From assembly GCF_008370325.1 (NCBI RefSeq), contig NZ_VNIP01000008.1:62001-126000 (forward strand): 64,000 nucleotides of DNA, read 5' to 3'. Source of the stretch: Martinezella tropici (GTDB lineage Bacteria; Pseudomonadota; Alphaproteobacteria; Rhizobiales; Rhizobiaceae). A program made the position numbers and the translations under genes. The notes below the pieces were generated by a model. That model saw only the letters and a list, made by a program, of their open reading frames with translations. It did not search any database and was not told the origin of the DNA. How positions within the stretch are numbered: position 1 is the stretch's first letter; each line of letters opens with the position of its first letter. Positions 1 to 9,077 of the stretch are shown piece by piece.

Positions 1-58
1 TGCCTGGACGTGGTGCCGCTCATGATCGCCACCGGGCAAGCGGAAGGGAGTACAGGTG

Positions 59-835
59 ATGAGTACGCGTTTGGGGTCTTTGCGCACGACGCGGGGTGGG
101 GCTGCGCCTGAACAGGGAAAGCGCACCGTGCGCGAGGAACTGTTGAAGAAACTCATCGGACAGATCGTGTCTGGTGCTCTTGCGGAGGGTTCGATCCTGC
201 CCAATGAAGCCGAGCTCTCTGAGCTCTATGGCGTCAGCCGCACCAGCCTGCGCGAAGCCATGCAATATCTCTCGGCACTCGGAATGGTCCGTTCGCGTAC
301 CCGCGCCGGCACCACGGTGTTGCCGCGGGAGAACTGGAACTATCTGGATCCGCTGGTTCTCGACGCCACGCTGGCGCTCAGCAACGACCGCAGCTTCTAC
401 GATTCCCTGCTCGACGCGCGGCAGGTGCTGGAGCCTGCCGCCGCCGCACAGGCTGCCGCCAATGCTACCGCAAAGCAGCTTGCGCAAATCGCGGAGGCTT
501 TCGAGGATATGGTCGCCGCGAATGCCCGTGACAACGAGGCATGGAGCCAGGCGGACCTGGAGTTTCACACTGCCATCATCAATGCCAGCGGCAATTGGGT
601 TTTCCGGCAATTCGCCACCGCCATTCGGGCGGCCTTGCTGGCAAGTTTCCGTCTCACCAACAGGGCGAGCCAATCGCACGAATATGCCATCGCCCGGCAT
701 CAGGATGTTCTAGATGCGATCCGCATGCGCCGTCCAGATGCTGCCCGCTTTGCCATGGAGCAGCTGATCGGAACGGCCAGAATGGAGCTCAGCGATGCTC
801 TGCGCGCCGCCAAGCCCAAGGATGAGCCGGAATAG
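59..835 (+). CDS. GntR-family regulator, FadR/FCD type
   Basis: Predicted DNA-binding repressor of about 258 residues. A winged helix-turn-helix covers roughly residues 25-95, with the usual GntR pattern of a charged lead-in, an 'ILPNEAELSELYGVSRTSLREAM' type recognition segment and a wing. An all-helical FCD effector domain follows (about 110-245), containing the D-x-x-FH (DLEFH) and later His residues that bind metal or carboxylate ligands in this family. The ATG at 59 follows GGAAGGGAG; a GTG directly before it (56) is an alternative. The effector cannot be deduced. The next gene is unrelated, and the gene controlled may lie upstream of the window. Confidence 0.88.
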   Translation: MSTRLGSLRTTRGGAAPEQGKRTVREELLKKLIGQIVSGALAEGSILPNEAELSELYGVSRTSLREAMQYLSALGMVRSRTRAGTTVLPRENWNYLDPLVLDATLALSNDRSFYDSLLDARQVLEPAAAAQAAANATAKQLAQIAEAFEDMVAANARDNEAWSQADLEFHTAIINASGNWVFRQFATAIRAALLASFRLTNRASQSHEYAIARHQDVLDAIRMRRPDAARFAMEQLIGTARMELSDALRAAKPKDEPE

Positions 836-1039
836 GCCGGTTCGTCTGCGGCAAGGAAGTCTCGCTATCTGCTATGTCCGGCATGACGGAGCGCTCTATA
901 TCGTTAATCCGGATATTGAAACCTGGCCGGATGATTGAGCATAGGCAATGCCGATTTTCTCCGTCCAATAGTTCTCGCCTCACGAGTTGAAACGCAGCCG
1001 CTGTTGCAACGCGGCGCTGCCCTATGGAGGAGATTCGGA

Positions 1040-1423
1040 ATGACGGAGGACGAAAAGGCAATCCGGAAAGTTGTGGAAACCTGGATCGCCGCAAGCAAGG
1101 CGGGCGATACGGCAACCGTTTTAGGGCTGATGACTGATGATGTCGTCTTCATGGTGCCGGGCCGAGAGCCGTTTGGCAAGCAAGCCTTCGCCGCCGCCGC
1201 CAAGGGCAAGGACGGCGTAAAGATGGAAGGCACCAGCGAGATCGTCGAATTGCGCGTGCTCGGCGACTGGGCCTTCATTCGCAACCACATCGACATCACG
1301 ATGACACCGCCAGGCGCCGATGCCATCAAACAATCGGGTTACACACTCACGCTTCTGCGCAAGGAGGCCGATGGCCGGTGGTGCCTTGCGCGGGATGCGA
1401 ACCTCCTGACCGTGCATAGCTGA
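1040..1423 (+). CDS. SnoaL-like / DUF4440 NTF2-fold protein
   Basis: A 127-residue protein with the NTF2-like fold pattern: an N-terminal helix (EKAIRKVVETWIAASKAGD), 'VLGLMTDDVVFMVPG', and a C-terminal sheet ending 'GRWCLARDANLL'. This matches the SgcJ/EcaC or DUF4440 family, whose members are small steroid-isomerase-like enzymes or ligand-binding proteins. The start at 1040 is chosen because GGAGGAG lies 7-13 bases upstream; longer in-frame extensions to 935 have no such site. It stands alone between the regulator and a convergent PLP enzyme. The substrate is unknown. Confidence 0.75.
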   Translation: MTEDEKAIRKVVETWIAASKAGDTATVLGLMTDDVVFMVPGREPFGKQAFAAAAKGKDGVKMEGTSEIVELRVLGDWAFIRNHIDITMTPPGADAIKQSGYTLTLLRKEADGRWCLARDANLLTVHS

Positions 1424-1465
1424 TCGTTGCAGCGTTCATCCGCGTCGTAGATCGCAGGATCTCCA

Positions 1466-2749
1466 TCATGCGACTTCGAGTGCGGATGCCAGATCGGCGA
1501 CGAGGTCGTCTGGATGCTCTATGCCGATCGACAGGCGGATCGTCGATTCCAGCACGCCGATGCGATGGCGCACATCCACTGGAACGCCGGAATGCGTAGT
1601 TGTTGCCGGATGGGAGGCCAGCGATTCCGTGCCGCCGAGACTGACGGCGAGTTTGAAGATCTGCAGCGCATTCAGGAATTTGAACGATGCCGGCTGGCCG
1701 CCCTTGATATCGAAGGAGAAGGTGGAGCCTGCGCCGCTGCATTGGGCGGCGAAAGTCCGGCCCGTGGCCGATGCGGGGTCGGTATAGGGTAGATAGTGTA
1801 TCTGCTCGACTTTCGGATGATCCCGCAGGAAATCGGCCACGGCCCGGGCGTTGCTATCGGCCCGTTCCATGCGGAGCTGCAGCGTTTCCAGTGATCGGCC
1901 GAGCATCCAGCAGGAATGCGGATCGAGCTGGGTGCCGATCGCGCCGCGCAGCGCCTTGACCTGTTTGATGATGGCCTTGGAGCCGAGGGCGGCGCCGGCG
2001 ATCAGGTCGGAATGACCGCCGACATATTTGGTCAGGGAATAAAGGGAAATGTCGGCGCCATGTTCGATGGGCCGCTGGAAGACCGGGCCTAGCAGGGTAT
2101 TGTCGCAGGCGATGATCGGCGTGTGGCCCTGCTTCTTGCCGATCGCATCGGCGACGCGGCGGATCATGGCGATATCGACCAGGCTATTGGTCGGATTGGC
2201 GGGCGTCTCCACAAGAATGACAGACACTCGGCCCTTGGCCAATGCTTCCTCCGCACTCGCCATTACCGAGGTCTCGCTGACACCGTCCGCGAACCCGACC
2301 GCCGAAACGCCGAGATTGAGGAATGTCTTGGCGATAAGCGTTTCCGTGCCGCCATAGAGCGGCTGGGAATGCAGGATCGCATCGCCGGGACGGACGAAGG
2401 CCAGCAGCGTGGTGGCGATCGCCGACATGCCTGAGGAAAACAGCGCGCCGCTTTCCGTCCGCTCGTAGACGGCGAGACGGTCTTCGACGATTTCGCTGTT
2501 GGGGTGGTTGAAGCGCGAATAGACGAGGCCGACGCCTCTACCTGCCGGCGGCTCGTTGCGGCCGGATATGTAGTTGAAGAAATCGCGCCCGTCCTCGGCC
2601 GATTTGAAGACGAAGGTGGAGGTCAGGAAAACGGGGGGCTTGACCGCGCCCTCGGACAGCTCGGGGTCGTAGCCGTAATTCAGCATCTGGGTTTCGGGAT
2701 GGAGGGCGTGGTTGCCGATATGCGTTTTCGAGGGGTGCGGCGCAGTCAT
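1466..2749 (-). CDS. Cystathionine gamma-synthase-family PLP enzyme
   Basis: A 427-residue member of the Cys/Met metabolism PLP-dependent family (cystathionine gamma-synthase, gamma-lyase, O-acetylhomoserine sulfhydrylase). The PLP lysine is K241 in [14 protein letters not shown], the pyridine-N aspartate is D216 in IACDNT, and the phosphate-binding SSGMSAI segment lies near residues 105-111. A C-terminal SLGG(T)ES motif is present. Within the family it resembles the longer rhizobial 'cystathionine gamma-synthase family' group, so the exact reaction (lyase, synthase or sulfhydrylase) is not fixed by sequence. The ATG at 2749 has GAGGAGAC upstream. A start at 2800 would overlap the TATAAT promoter element and is rejected. 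Confidence 0.88.
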   Translation of the reverse strand: MTAPHPSKTHIGNHALHPETQMLNYGYDPELSEGAVKPPVFLTSTFVFKSAEDGRDFFNYISGRNEPPAGRGVGLVYSRFNHPNSEIVEDRLAVYERTESGALFSSGMSAIATTLLAFVRPGDAILHSQPLYGGTETLIAKTFLNLGVSAVGFADGVSETSVMASAEEALAKGRVSVILVETPANPTNSLVDIAMIRRVADAIGKKQGHTPIIACDNTLLGPVFQRPIEHGADISLYSLTKYVGGHSDLIAGAALGSKAIIKQVKALRGAIGTQLDPHSCWMLGRSLETLQLRMERADSNARAVADFLRDHPKVEQIHYLPYTDPASATGRTFAAQCSGAGSTFSFDIKGGQPASFKFLNALQIFKLAVSLGGTESLASHPATTTHSGVPVDVRHRIGVLESTIRLSIGIEHPDDLVADLASALEVA

Positions 2750-2788
2750 GACGGTCTCCTCGGCCGATGATGTGAATTTTAGACTCAC

Positions 2789-2794
2789 ATTATA
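2789..2794 (-). promoter_or_regulatory. Probable -10 element of the PLP enzyme gene
   Basis: On the minus strand this reads TATAAT, a perfect sigma-70 -10 hexamer, 40 bases before the chosen ATG at 2749. No clear -35 is seen. A TGTGA-N9-TCACA inverted repeat (2771-2789) lies between it and the gene and could be an operator. The N9 spacing differs from the Crp N6 spacing. Confidence 0.5.
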
Positions 2795-3074
2795 CATCAC
2801 TTAAGGTGCCGGCTCGCTATTCGCCATTGTCTGCGATGCGGTTTCGATATTGGGGCTGATATAGGCCGGAACTATCCAACCCGCGCATCACTATCCGAAA
2901 TACGACAGAAACGTCGCTATATCCACTAGTTGCGCTCGTCTTGACACAGTCCCACCCCAGTTTTCGAAAGCTTGCGACTTCGCTGCGCGCGGTCCTTGCA
3001 GAAACGATGAATTTTTCGGCCGACTGGTCCCCATCGATGTGGACGTTCGGCGGCGAAATGCATGAAGAAAACCA

Positions 3075-3866
3075 GTGAGGTTACATTTGAAATCGGGCGT
3101 TCGAAAATTTGTGTTTCGCGATCTTCAGAAAATCGATGGCTATATCGACCCGCCGGATGCGCTTGTCTTCCTGTCGTTGATCGAAAAGCAAAGGCAGGAG
3201 AAACTATACGGCGGCCTCGCCGAAATCGGGGTCTATTATGGGCGGTCCTATTTTTTGCTGCGCAAGATCAGCGCACCCGATGACAATGTGCTTGCGATCG
3301 ACCTTTTCGACATAGAAGCGGATGGTGCGCAATATCAACGCTTCCTCGACAACGGAAGATCCCTGGGCATTCCCGTCGATGAAGAACTCGTCATAACCGG
3401 CGATAGCACCAGGCTCGATCCGCAGGCTATTATCGACAAGGTTGGGCAGGTTCGTTTTTTCAGCGTCGACGGAGGACATTTGCTTCGCCACATCGTTGCC
3501 GACAGCCGGTTGGCGAAGAGTGTGCTGGCCGATCATGGTATCATCGCCTTCGACGACACCTTCAATCCGGCTTGGCCGGAGGTGACGGTCGGCGTCTCCG
3601 ATTTTCTGCGCAGGAACAGCGATACCTTTGCCGCCTTCTGCATGACGAAGTATAAGACCTATGTCTGCCGCCGGGATTTTCATGAGTTCTATCGGGCCGC
3701 ACTTGGCAGGGCACGACATCTCCTGCCGTTCGAGCATGCCGAGATGGATTTTCTTGGCTCGAAAGTCCTCAGGCTGCACAATCCTATCAACCGGAGGGTT
3801 GCCTACGAGCTCTTGCGGCGGCTGGGCTTGGGCGCCATATCCGAATGGGCCTATCGTCCAGTCTGA
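3075..3866 (+). CDS. Class I SAM-dependent methyltransferase-like protein
   Basis: A 263-residue protein with a Rossmann-like methyltransferase core: 'LAEIGVYYGRSYFLL' as SAM motif I, 'VLAIDLFD' as motif II, and 'VRFFSVDGGHLLRHIVADSRLAKSVLADHGIIAFDD' as the motif IV-VI region (quoted in pieces). This is the Methyltransf_24 type often found with glycan or O-methyl sugar genes. The substrate is unknown. The start is uncertain: GTG 3075 is the first in-frame start, while TTG 3087 has GTGAGG six bases before it. It is monocistronic and converges on ppk2. Confidence 0.72.
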   Translation: MRLHLKSGVRKFVFRDLQKIDGYIDPPDALVFLSLIEKQRQEKLYGGLAEIGVYYGRSYFLLRKISAPDDNVLAIDLFDIEADGAQYQRFLDNGRSLGIPVDEELVITGDSTRLDPQAIIDKVGQVRFFSVDGGHLLRHIVADSRLAKSVLADHGIIAFDDTFNPAWPEVTVGVSDFLRRNSDTFAAFCMTKYKTYVCRRDFHEFYRAALGRARHLLPFEHAEMDFLGSKVLRLHNPINRRVAYELLRRLGLGAISEWAYRPV

Positions 3867-3953
3867 CCGTGAGCCGGCCTTGCTTGCAGGCGGGCGGAGT
3901 TAGAGCGATCTAGTCTTCACGGAACCCCTAAGCCACTAACTCTTTGCTGTCTC

Positions 3954-3992
3954 GCAATTCCGGACGGAAAACCGCTTTTTCCTGGAATTGCT
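3954..3992. repeat. Rhizobial intergenic palindromic repeat, copy 1
   Basis: An imperfect palindrome whose arms begin CAATTCCGGACGG and end CCTGGAATTG around an AAAACCG core. I recognise this sequence as a very common intergenic element in Rhizobiaceae genomes. A diverged second copy lies at 12299-12338 in the same orientation. Both copies sit just past the 3' end of a minus-strand gene. Confidence 0.7.
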
Positions 3993-3999
3993 TCAGGAG

Positions 4000-4028
4000 T
4001 TGAGGGCCCGTCGGAGACGGGCCCTCAA
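4000..4028 (-). terminator. Perfect 13-bp hairpin downstream of ppk2
   Basis: TTGAGGGCCCGTC, a GGA loop, and the exact complement form a 13-bp stem ten bases past the ppk2 stop. No T-run follows on the minus strand, so it may act as a transcript-stabilising 3' hairpin or a weak/Rho-assisted terminator. It also lies between two convergent genes. Confidence 0.6.
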
Positions 4029-4037
4029 CGTTCCCAG

Positions 4038-4952
4038 TCAGTAGACTTCGGGCACGTACATTTCCGGCGGAACCGGCGTGCGATGGTAATCGATATGCCG
4101 CAGGCGCTCGGGCAGGACGATTTCCGGCTTCGGCACGTTTTCGTAGGGAATCTGGTTCAGGAGATGCGCGATGCAGTTGAGACGCGCCCTCTTCTTGTCG
4201 ACGGCATGGACGACCCACCACGGCGCTTCCGGGATATGCGTGCGCTCCAGCATCTCTTCCTTCGCCTTGGTATATTCTTCCCAGTGCACGCGGCTCTGCA
4301 GATCCATCGGCGAAAGCTTCCACTGCTTCAGCGGATCCTGAATACGCATGTTGAAGCGGAATTCCTGCTCCTCGTCGGTGATCGAGAACCAGTATTTGAG
4401 GAGGATGATGCCGGAGCGAACCAGCATGCGCTCGAAATCCGGCACGGAACGGAAGAATTCTTCCAGCTCTTCGGGCGAGCAGAAGCCCATGACGCGCTCG
4501 ACGCCGGCGCGGTTATACCAGCTGCGGTCGAACAGCACCATTTCGCCGGCGGTGGGCAAATGGGCCGTGTAGCGCTGGAAATACCATTGGTGCTGTTCGC
4601 GCTCGGTTGGCGCCGGCAGCGCTACCACGCGACAGACGCGCGGATTGAGGCGCTGGGTGACGCGCTTGATGGCGCCGCCCTTGCCGGCGGAATCGCGGCC
4701 CTCGAACAGTACGACGACCTTGAGCTTCTTATACTGCACCCAGTCCTGCAGGCGCACCAGCTCGTGCTGCAGGCGGAAGAGTTCGCGGAAATAGACGCGG
4801 CGGTCGAGCGTCGCCTCGCCTTCGTCGATAAGGCCCTCTGCGACCAGCTCGTCCAGCCGGTCCTCCTCGAGCTGCATCTCCAGCTCTTCGTCGAAGCTAT
4901 CGACGATCTCATCCTTGATGCGGCTGAGCCGATCCTGTGTTTCATCGGTCAT
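4038..4952 (-). CDS. ppk2: Polyphosphate kinase 2 (PPK2 family)
   Basis: A cytoplasmic kinase of 304 residues that transfers phosphate between polyphosphate and nucleoside diphosphates (GDP or ADP). Walker A is GRDSAGKGG at residues 85-93, the lid/Walker B segment DRSWYNR is at 142-148, and 'KYWFSIT' and 'SPMDLQSRVHWEEY' are family blocks. The N-terminal 60 residues are acidic and helical, as in single-domain class I PPK2 enzymes. Whether it prefers NDP synthesis or polyphosphate synthesis cannot be told from sequence. It is monocistronic, and the 3' end carries a hairpin and the rhizobial repeat. Confidence 0.95.
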   Translation of the reverse strand: MTDETQDRLSRIKDEIVDSFDEELEMQLEEDRLDELVAEGLIDEGEATLDRRVYFRELFRLQHELVRLQDWVQYKKLKVVVLFEGRDSAGKGGAIKRVTQRLNPRVCRVVALPAPTEREQHQWYFQRYTAHLPTAGEMVLFDRSWYNRAGVERVMGFCSPEELEEFFRSVPDFERMLVRSGIILLKYWFSITDEEQEFRFNMRIQDPLKQWKLSPMDLQSRVHWEEYTKAKEEMLERTHIPEAPWWVVHAVDKKRARLNCIAHLLNQIPYENVPKPEIVLPERLRHIDYHRTPVPPEMYVPEVY

Positions 4953-5047
4953 TGTGCGCCTCCTGCTCTGTTTTCATGTAACTACTGCAGCCTTCGGCTG
5001 CCGGAAGCCGGCCCGCTCCTCGAACATGTGCCGGCAATGTCTGGCTA

Positions 5048-5836
5048 TTATTCGGCAGTCCAGCCGCCGTCGACGGAAAGCGTCGTGCCGGTAATCTGTT
5101 TCGCGGCCTCACTGCACAGGAAGACCGCGATGGCGGCAACTTCGTCGACGGTCACGAATTCCTTTGTCGGCTGGGCGGCGAGCAGCACATCGTGCTTGAC
5201 CTGCTCTTCCGTCATGTTGCGCGCCTTCATCGTCTCGGGGATCTGCTTCTCGACGAGCGGCGTCCAGACATAGCCGGGCGCGATGGAATTGACGGTGACG
5301 CCGTCCTGCGCGGCTTCGAGTGCGATGGTCTTGGTGAGGCCGGTGATCCCGTGCTTGGCCGAGACATAGGCCGATTTGAACGGCGAGGCGACCAGCGCGT
5401 GCGCCGAGGACGTGTTGATGATGCGGCCCCATTTGCGGGCCTTCATGCCGGGAATGGCAGCCTTGATGGCGTAGAAGGCGGCCAGCAGGTTGATGCGGAT
5501 GATCGCTTCCCACTTATCGTCGGGAAATTCCTCGATCGGGGCCACGAACTGGATGCCGGCATTGTTGACGAGGATATCGAGGCTGCCGAAGGCGTCCTCG
5601 GCTTCATGCACCATGGCGGTGACTTCTTCCCCATTCATCATGTTGGCGCCGGAGTAGCGGCACTTCACGCCGAAATCGGCCTCGATGGCAGCCCGTTCCT
5701 TTTCGATCGCATCGGCATCGCCGAGGCCGTTGATCGTCACATTCGCGCCTTCGGCGGCAAAGGCGCGTGCGATCGCAAGGCCGATACCACTCGTCGAACC
5801 GGTGACCAGCGCATTCTTCGAAATCAACGAACCCAT
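5048..5836 (-). CDS. bdhA: 3-hydroxybutyrate dehydrogenase (SDR)
   Basis: An NAD-dependent short-chain dehydrogenase of 262 residues that interconverts D-3-hydroxybutyrate and acetoacetate, the first step in using polyhydroxybutyrate-derived monomer. The cofactor motif TGSTSGIG is at 12-19, NNAG at 91-94, Ser near 143-144, and the catalytic pair Y157 and K161 (YVSAK). The C-terminal 'SVDGGWTAE' is typical of bacterial BdhA. The start at 5836 follows GGGAGTAG. An acetoacetate decarboxylase-like gene is divergent from it, so the two probably act on the same acetoacetate pool. Confidence 0.93.
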   Translation of the reverse strand: MGSLISKNALVTGSTSGIGLAIARAFAAEGANVTINGLGDADAIEKERAAIEADFGVKCRYSGANMMNGEEVTAMVHEAEDAFGSLDILVNNAGIQFVAPIEEFPDDKWEAIIRINLLAAFYAIKAAIPGMKARKWGRIINTSSAHALVASPFKSAYVSAKHGITGLTKTIALEAAQDGVTVNSIAPGYVWTPLVEKQIPETMKARNMTEEQVKHDVLLAAQPTKEFVTVDEVAAIAVFLCSEAAKQITGTTLSVDGGWTAE

Positions 5837-6041
5837 TATGCTACTCCCGCAATCGCTATGACATGGTTGGGTAAGGGGAAATGCTCAAGATGAGCGCACA
5901 CTGCCAGCCGGATATGTCGCTTTGATAACAGTGGCGGGTCTGCTCCCACGCAACCATTTGGTAGCTGACACTTCACTGTCACGCAACCGTGCAAGTTTTC
6001 GCACCGGCGCCCGGCGATTTCCTCCAACGACGGACAATAAG

Positions 6042-6788
6042 ATGAAGGTCGAAGACATTCTGAAGCATGCCTATGCGATGCCGCTGACCAATCCTTCCTA
6101 TCCCCCCGGACCCTACCGGTTCTTCGATCGCGAATATATCATCATCACCTACCGAACCTCGCGCGAGGCGCTTGAGGCCGTCGTGCCCGCGCCACTCGAA
6201 ATCGACGAGCCGCTGGTGAAATACGAATTCATCCGCATGCCCGACTCCACCGGCTTCGGCGACTATACAGAGACCGGACAGGTCATCCCGGTTACGTATC
6301 GCGGACAAAAAGGCGGCTATGTCCATTCCATGTATCTGGATGACGATGCGCCGATCACCGGTGGCCGCGAGATCTGGGGCTTTCCCAAGAAGCTGGCCAA
6401 TCCGAAGATCGTCAACGAAGGCGAGGTCATCGTCGGTACGCTGCATTACGGCAGCGTTCTCTGCGCCACCGGAACGATGGGCTACAAGCATAGGCCGGTC
6501 GATCAGGGACCACTTCTGGCCGCTCTGTCGGAACCCAACTTCCTGATCAAGATCGTGCCGCATGTCGATGCCACCCCGCGCATCTGCGAGCTGGTGCGCT
6601 ACTATCTGACCGATATCACCATCAAGGAAGCCTGGACCTCACCCGCCGCCCTCGATCTCAGGCCGCATGTCATGGCCGATGTCGCGCGGTTGCCGGTTCT
6701 CGAAGTGGTCTCGGCCGTTCATTTCACCGCCGATCTGACGCTTGGGCTTGGCGAAGTCGTTCACGACTATCTCGCCGAGCGCAGGTAA
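6042..6788 (+). CDS. adc: Acetoacetate decarboxylase-like protein
   Basis: A 248-residue acetoacetate decarboxylase-family protein, predicted to convert acetoacetate to acetone and CO2 in the cytoplasm. The Schiff-base lysine pair K116/K117 lies in [13 protein letters not shown], with conserved Glu at '[15 protein letters not shown]' and hydrophobic strands downstream. The ATG at 6042 starts at the usual family N-terminus ([14 protein letters not shown]); the ribosome binding site is weak. It is followed 37 bases later by a patatin gene on the same strand and is divergent from bdhA, the genetic setting expected of ketone-body metabolism. Confidence 0.88.
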   Translation: MKVEDILKHAYAMPLTNPSYPPGPYRFFDREYIIITYRTSREALEAVVPAPLEIDEPLVKYEFIRMPDSTGFGDYTETGQVIPVTYRGQKGGYVHSMYLDDDAPITGGREIWGFPKKLANPKIVNEGEVIVGTLHYGSVLCATGTMGYKHRPVDQGPLLAALSEPNFLIKIVPHVDATPRICELVRYYLTDITIKEAWTSPAALDLRPHVMADVARLPVLEVVSAVHFTADLTLGLGEVVHDYLAERR

Positions 6789-6825
6789 CTGAAAGCTTAC
6801 TGTTAGACCATAGTGGAGACGGACC

Positions 6826-7983
6826 GTGCTCGAACGAAACACCAAGGCGGCTGCGCCGACCATCCCGGAAATAGCCGCGCAATATGACCGCGTCGCCTTG
6901 GTCTTCCAAGGCGGCGGCGCGCTTGGCGCCTATCAGGCCGGCGTCTACCAGGCACTTGCCGAAGCGGGATGCGAGCCAACCTGGCTTTCGGGCGTCTCGA
7001 TCGGCGCGGTCAATGCCGCCATCATCGCCGGCAACGAACCGAGCCGGCGCCTGCAGCGCCTCGAACAATTCTGGCAGATCATCTCCGGCCGCAAGATATG
7101 GGCCTATACGCCGGAAGGCGATTTCTTCCGCGATATCCGCAACCGCACCAGCTCGTGGATGACGATGACCATGGGCCAGCCCGGCTTTTTCAAGCCGCGT
7201 TTCCCCAATCCCTGGCTTGAATTGCCGGGAGCCGAAGGTGCGACCAGCTTCTACGATTCGGCGGAGCTGAAGAAGACGCTGGAGATGCTGATTGATTTCG
7301 ACCTGCTGAACGATGGCAAGAAGCGCTTCAGCGTCGGCGCGGTGAATGTCCGCACTGGTAATTTCGTCTATTTCGACACCGACAATATTCGCATCGGCCC
7401 CGAGCACATCATGGCGAGCGGCGCCCTGCCGCCTGCCTTGCCGTCCATCCGCATCGAAGGCGAATATTATTGGGACGGCGGCATCGTCTCCAACACGCCG
7501 CTGCAATATCTGCTCGATCAGGAAGAAGACCGCAGCTCGCTGGTGTTCCAGGTGGATCTGTTCAGCGCCCGCGGCGTGCTGCCGCGCAGCATGCCGGACG
7601 TGCTGTCACGCCATAAGGACATCATGTATTCCAGCCGCACACGGCAGAACACCGACAACTTCAAGCGCATTCACGGGCTGAAGATGAAGCTCCTGGGTGC
7701 GTTGAAGCGTGTTCCCAAGGATCAGTTGACCCCGGAAGAAGAAGAGCTGATCGCCGATTATTCCGATGCCGGCGTCGTCAACATCGTGCATCTGATCTAT
7801 CAGCACAAGAACTACGAAGGCCACGCCAAGGACTACGAGTTCTCCGGCACCTCGATGCGCGAGCATTGGGATATGGGGCTGGAGGATACCAAGCGCACGC
7901 TGCGCCATAGCGAATGGCTGCTGCCGCCCTTCAGCGACGATGCCGTCGCCATCCATGATCTGCACCGGGAAGATCCGGTCTGA
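6826..7983 (+). CDS. Patatin-like phospholipase with DUF3734 tail
   Basis: A 385-residue patatin-family lipid acyl hydrolase. The oxyanion loop GGGALGAYQAGV starts at residue 29, the nucleophile is S58 in GVSIG, and the dyad aspartate is D217 in WDGG. The C-terminal third (about 250-370), with 'SRTRQNTDNFKRIH' and 'LIYQHKNYEGHAKDYEFS', matches the DUF3734 extension found with this branch. No signal peptide is seen. The GTG start at 6826 follows GTGGAGACGG. Being in series with the acetoacetate decarboxylase, it may release acyl or hydroxyacyl groups from lipid or PHB granules, but the substrate is inferred only. Confidence 0.9.
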   Translation: MLERNTKAAAPTIPEIAAQYDRVALVFQGGGALGAYQAGVYQALAEAGCEPTWLSGVSIGAVNAAIIAGNEPSRRLQRLEQFWQIISGRKIWAYTPEGDFFRDIRNRTSSWMTMTMGQPGFFKPRFPNPWLELPGAEGATSFYDSAELKKTLEMLIDFDLLNDGKKRFSVGAVNVRTGNFVYFDTDNIRIGPEHIMASGALPPALPSIRIEGEYYWDGGIVSNTPLQYLLDQEEDRSSLVFQVDLFSARGVLPRSMPDVLSRHKDIMYSSRTRQNTDNFKRIHGLKMKLLGALKRVPKDQLTPEEEELIADYSDAGVVNIVHLIYQHKNYEGHAKDYEFSGTSMREHWDMGLEDTKRTLRHSEWLLPPFSDDAVAIHDLHREDPV

Positions 7984-8080
7984 GCTTATAGATCGCTGTC
8001 GGATTTCAGCGGTGGTTGCGCCGGAGCGAGCTGCGCTCAGTTCCGGCTGATCGTCGCACGAAACCTTTCAACTTTTTCGC

Positions 8081-8146
8081 GCGCCAAGCATGCCCATCGG
8101 CATCAGCTCTGTTTGAGCCGGTGCCGATGGGCGGCCTGCTTGGCGC
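8081..8146. other. Long two-part hairpin over the 3' end of the CGNR gene
   Basis: GCGCCAAGCA (8081-8090) pairs with TGCTTGGCGC (8137-8146), and TGCCCATCGGCA (8091-8102) pairs with TGCCGATGGGC (8122-8132). Only four unpaired bases sit on one side between the stems. The stop codon of the CGNR gene is in the loop. There is no T-run on either side. Confidence 0.6.
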
Positions 8147-8723
8147 GGTTGCCGCACATCGCCATGCTGCACCAGCGTCTGCGGTGGCCGCGCGTATGGT
8201 CGACGAAAAGCAAGGTGCATGCGTGGCCTTCGCAGGCCTTCACGTCGGAGAAATCCTCCGTGCAGACGAAGCGCCCCAGCGCTTCGCCGATCGGCAATAG
8301 CAACGCTTCGGGCGAGCGCCATTTCCGCATCGGCTGAAAGCTGAATTTACCGTTTTCGTCCGCCGGACTTGCGACGATCCGGGCGAAGCCTTCGTCGCGT
8401 TCCAGCAGGCGGTTCAGCGGCTCCAGTTCGTTCAAGACATCCGATGTCAGCGGCCTTCCCTTGCGGGCAAGCACGAAGCTCCTGAACCATTCACGCAGGC
8501 TTCTTGCCTGATCGGCGACCTTGTCGAGCTCGCCGGGCAAGGCCCGTTCGCGCATGACCGTAAGCGTCTCCGGCGGGACGAGGCGTGCCTGTTCCAGCCA
8601 GCGCAGCAGGCCCTCTCCGTCGTCGATCCAGTCGATCGGCACATCCACAGGCGTTGCGACCGAATTGAGGAAATCCAGTCCCAGCGTGTCGCCAATGAAG
8701 ATGGCGGGCGAGTGGTTGCCCAT
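8103..8723 (-). CDS. CGNR zinc-finger transcription factor-like protein
   Basis: A 206-residue protein of the ABATE/CGNR family, proposed ligand-sensing transcription regulators of actinobacteria and proteobacteria. The N-terminal ABATE-like domain runs to about residue 150 ('GDTLGLDFLNSVAT', 'LRWLEQARLV'). The C-terminal zinc finger has C-x9-C-type spacing ending in CSMAMCGNRAKQAAHRHR, the diagnostic CGNR box. It is divergent from an alpha/beta hydrolase across a 350-base region with two GTTA-type inverted repeats, so it is the likely regulator of that gene and of itself. Confidence 0.88.
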   Translation of the reverse strand: MGNHSPAIFIGDTLGLDFLNSVATPVDVPIDWIDDGEGLLRWLEQARLVPPETLTVMRERALPGELDKVADQARSLREWFRSFVLARKGRPLTSDVLNELEPLNRLLERDEGFARIVASPADENGKFSFQPMRKWRSPEALLLPIGEALGRFVCTEDFSDVKACEGHACTLLFVDHTRGHRRRWCSMAMCGNRAKQAAHRHRLKQS

Positions 8724-8784
8724 CGGCTACTCCTTTTCCGGCCGGCAGGATGCTGAGCGGCCGCGCGAAAACATGGGTGCTATA

Positions 8785-8856
8785 TAACCTGTCAAAAGCC
8801 TCTTGACAAGTTACGCATATCGGGCGTAACCCTATTAACGTCATTTGAATGGTTAC
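8785..8856. promoter_or_regulatory. Two inverted repeats in the CGNR/hydrolase divergent region
   Basis: TAACctGTCAA (8785-8795) faces TTGACaaGTTA (8803-8813) as an 11-base imperfect dyad with centred gap. GTAACC (8826-8831) faces GGTTAC (8851-8856) as a second dyad. TTGACA at 8803-8808 could also be a -35 hexamer reading toward the hydrolase. The repeats share the GTTA(C) half-site and are candidate operators for the CGNR protein. Confidence 0.5.
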
Positions 8857-8880
8857 TATTCTCGCCATAGGGAGGAGCCG

Positions 8881-8952
8881 ATGCTCTCGGAAGAGACAGA
8901 TATTGTTCGTGTCAGGATGCCCGGGCGAAATGGCGCGGCAGGGAAAAGGTGA
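8881..8952 (+). CDS. Possible 23-residue leader peptide ORF
   Basis: ATG at 8881 is preceded by GGGAGGAG at a five-base spacing, a stronger ribosome binding site than that of the following hydrolase. It encodes MLSEETDIVRVRMPGRNGAA and three more residues. It has no hydrophobic segment and no run of a single amino acid that would suggest amino-acid attenuation. It lies between the probable operators and the hydrolase start, so it may be a translated leader. Whether it is translated is unknown. Confidence 0.35.
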   Translation: MLSEETDIVRVRMPGRNGAAGKR

Positions 8953-9077
8953 CTTCCGCCTTGCTGCGGGGCTTCTGCCATCGCCATCGTTCATGTCTGG
9001 AAGGCCGCCACCACCATCCGAATTCTGGATTCGTAACTCGAAAAATTCGACTAGGAAGGTTATGAAAGGACCTTATC

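Noticed and set aside
2771..2789. TGTGA-N9-TCACA as a Crp site
   Set aside because: The spacer is nine rather than six bases, so it was kept only as a possible inverted repeat.
4083..5273. 396-codon open frame opposite ppk2
   Set aside because: It is the reverse frame of a firmly identified PPK2 and runs into bdhA.
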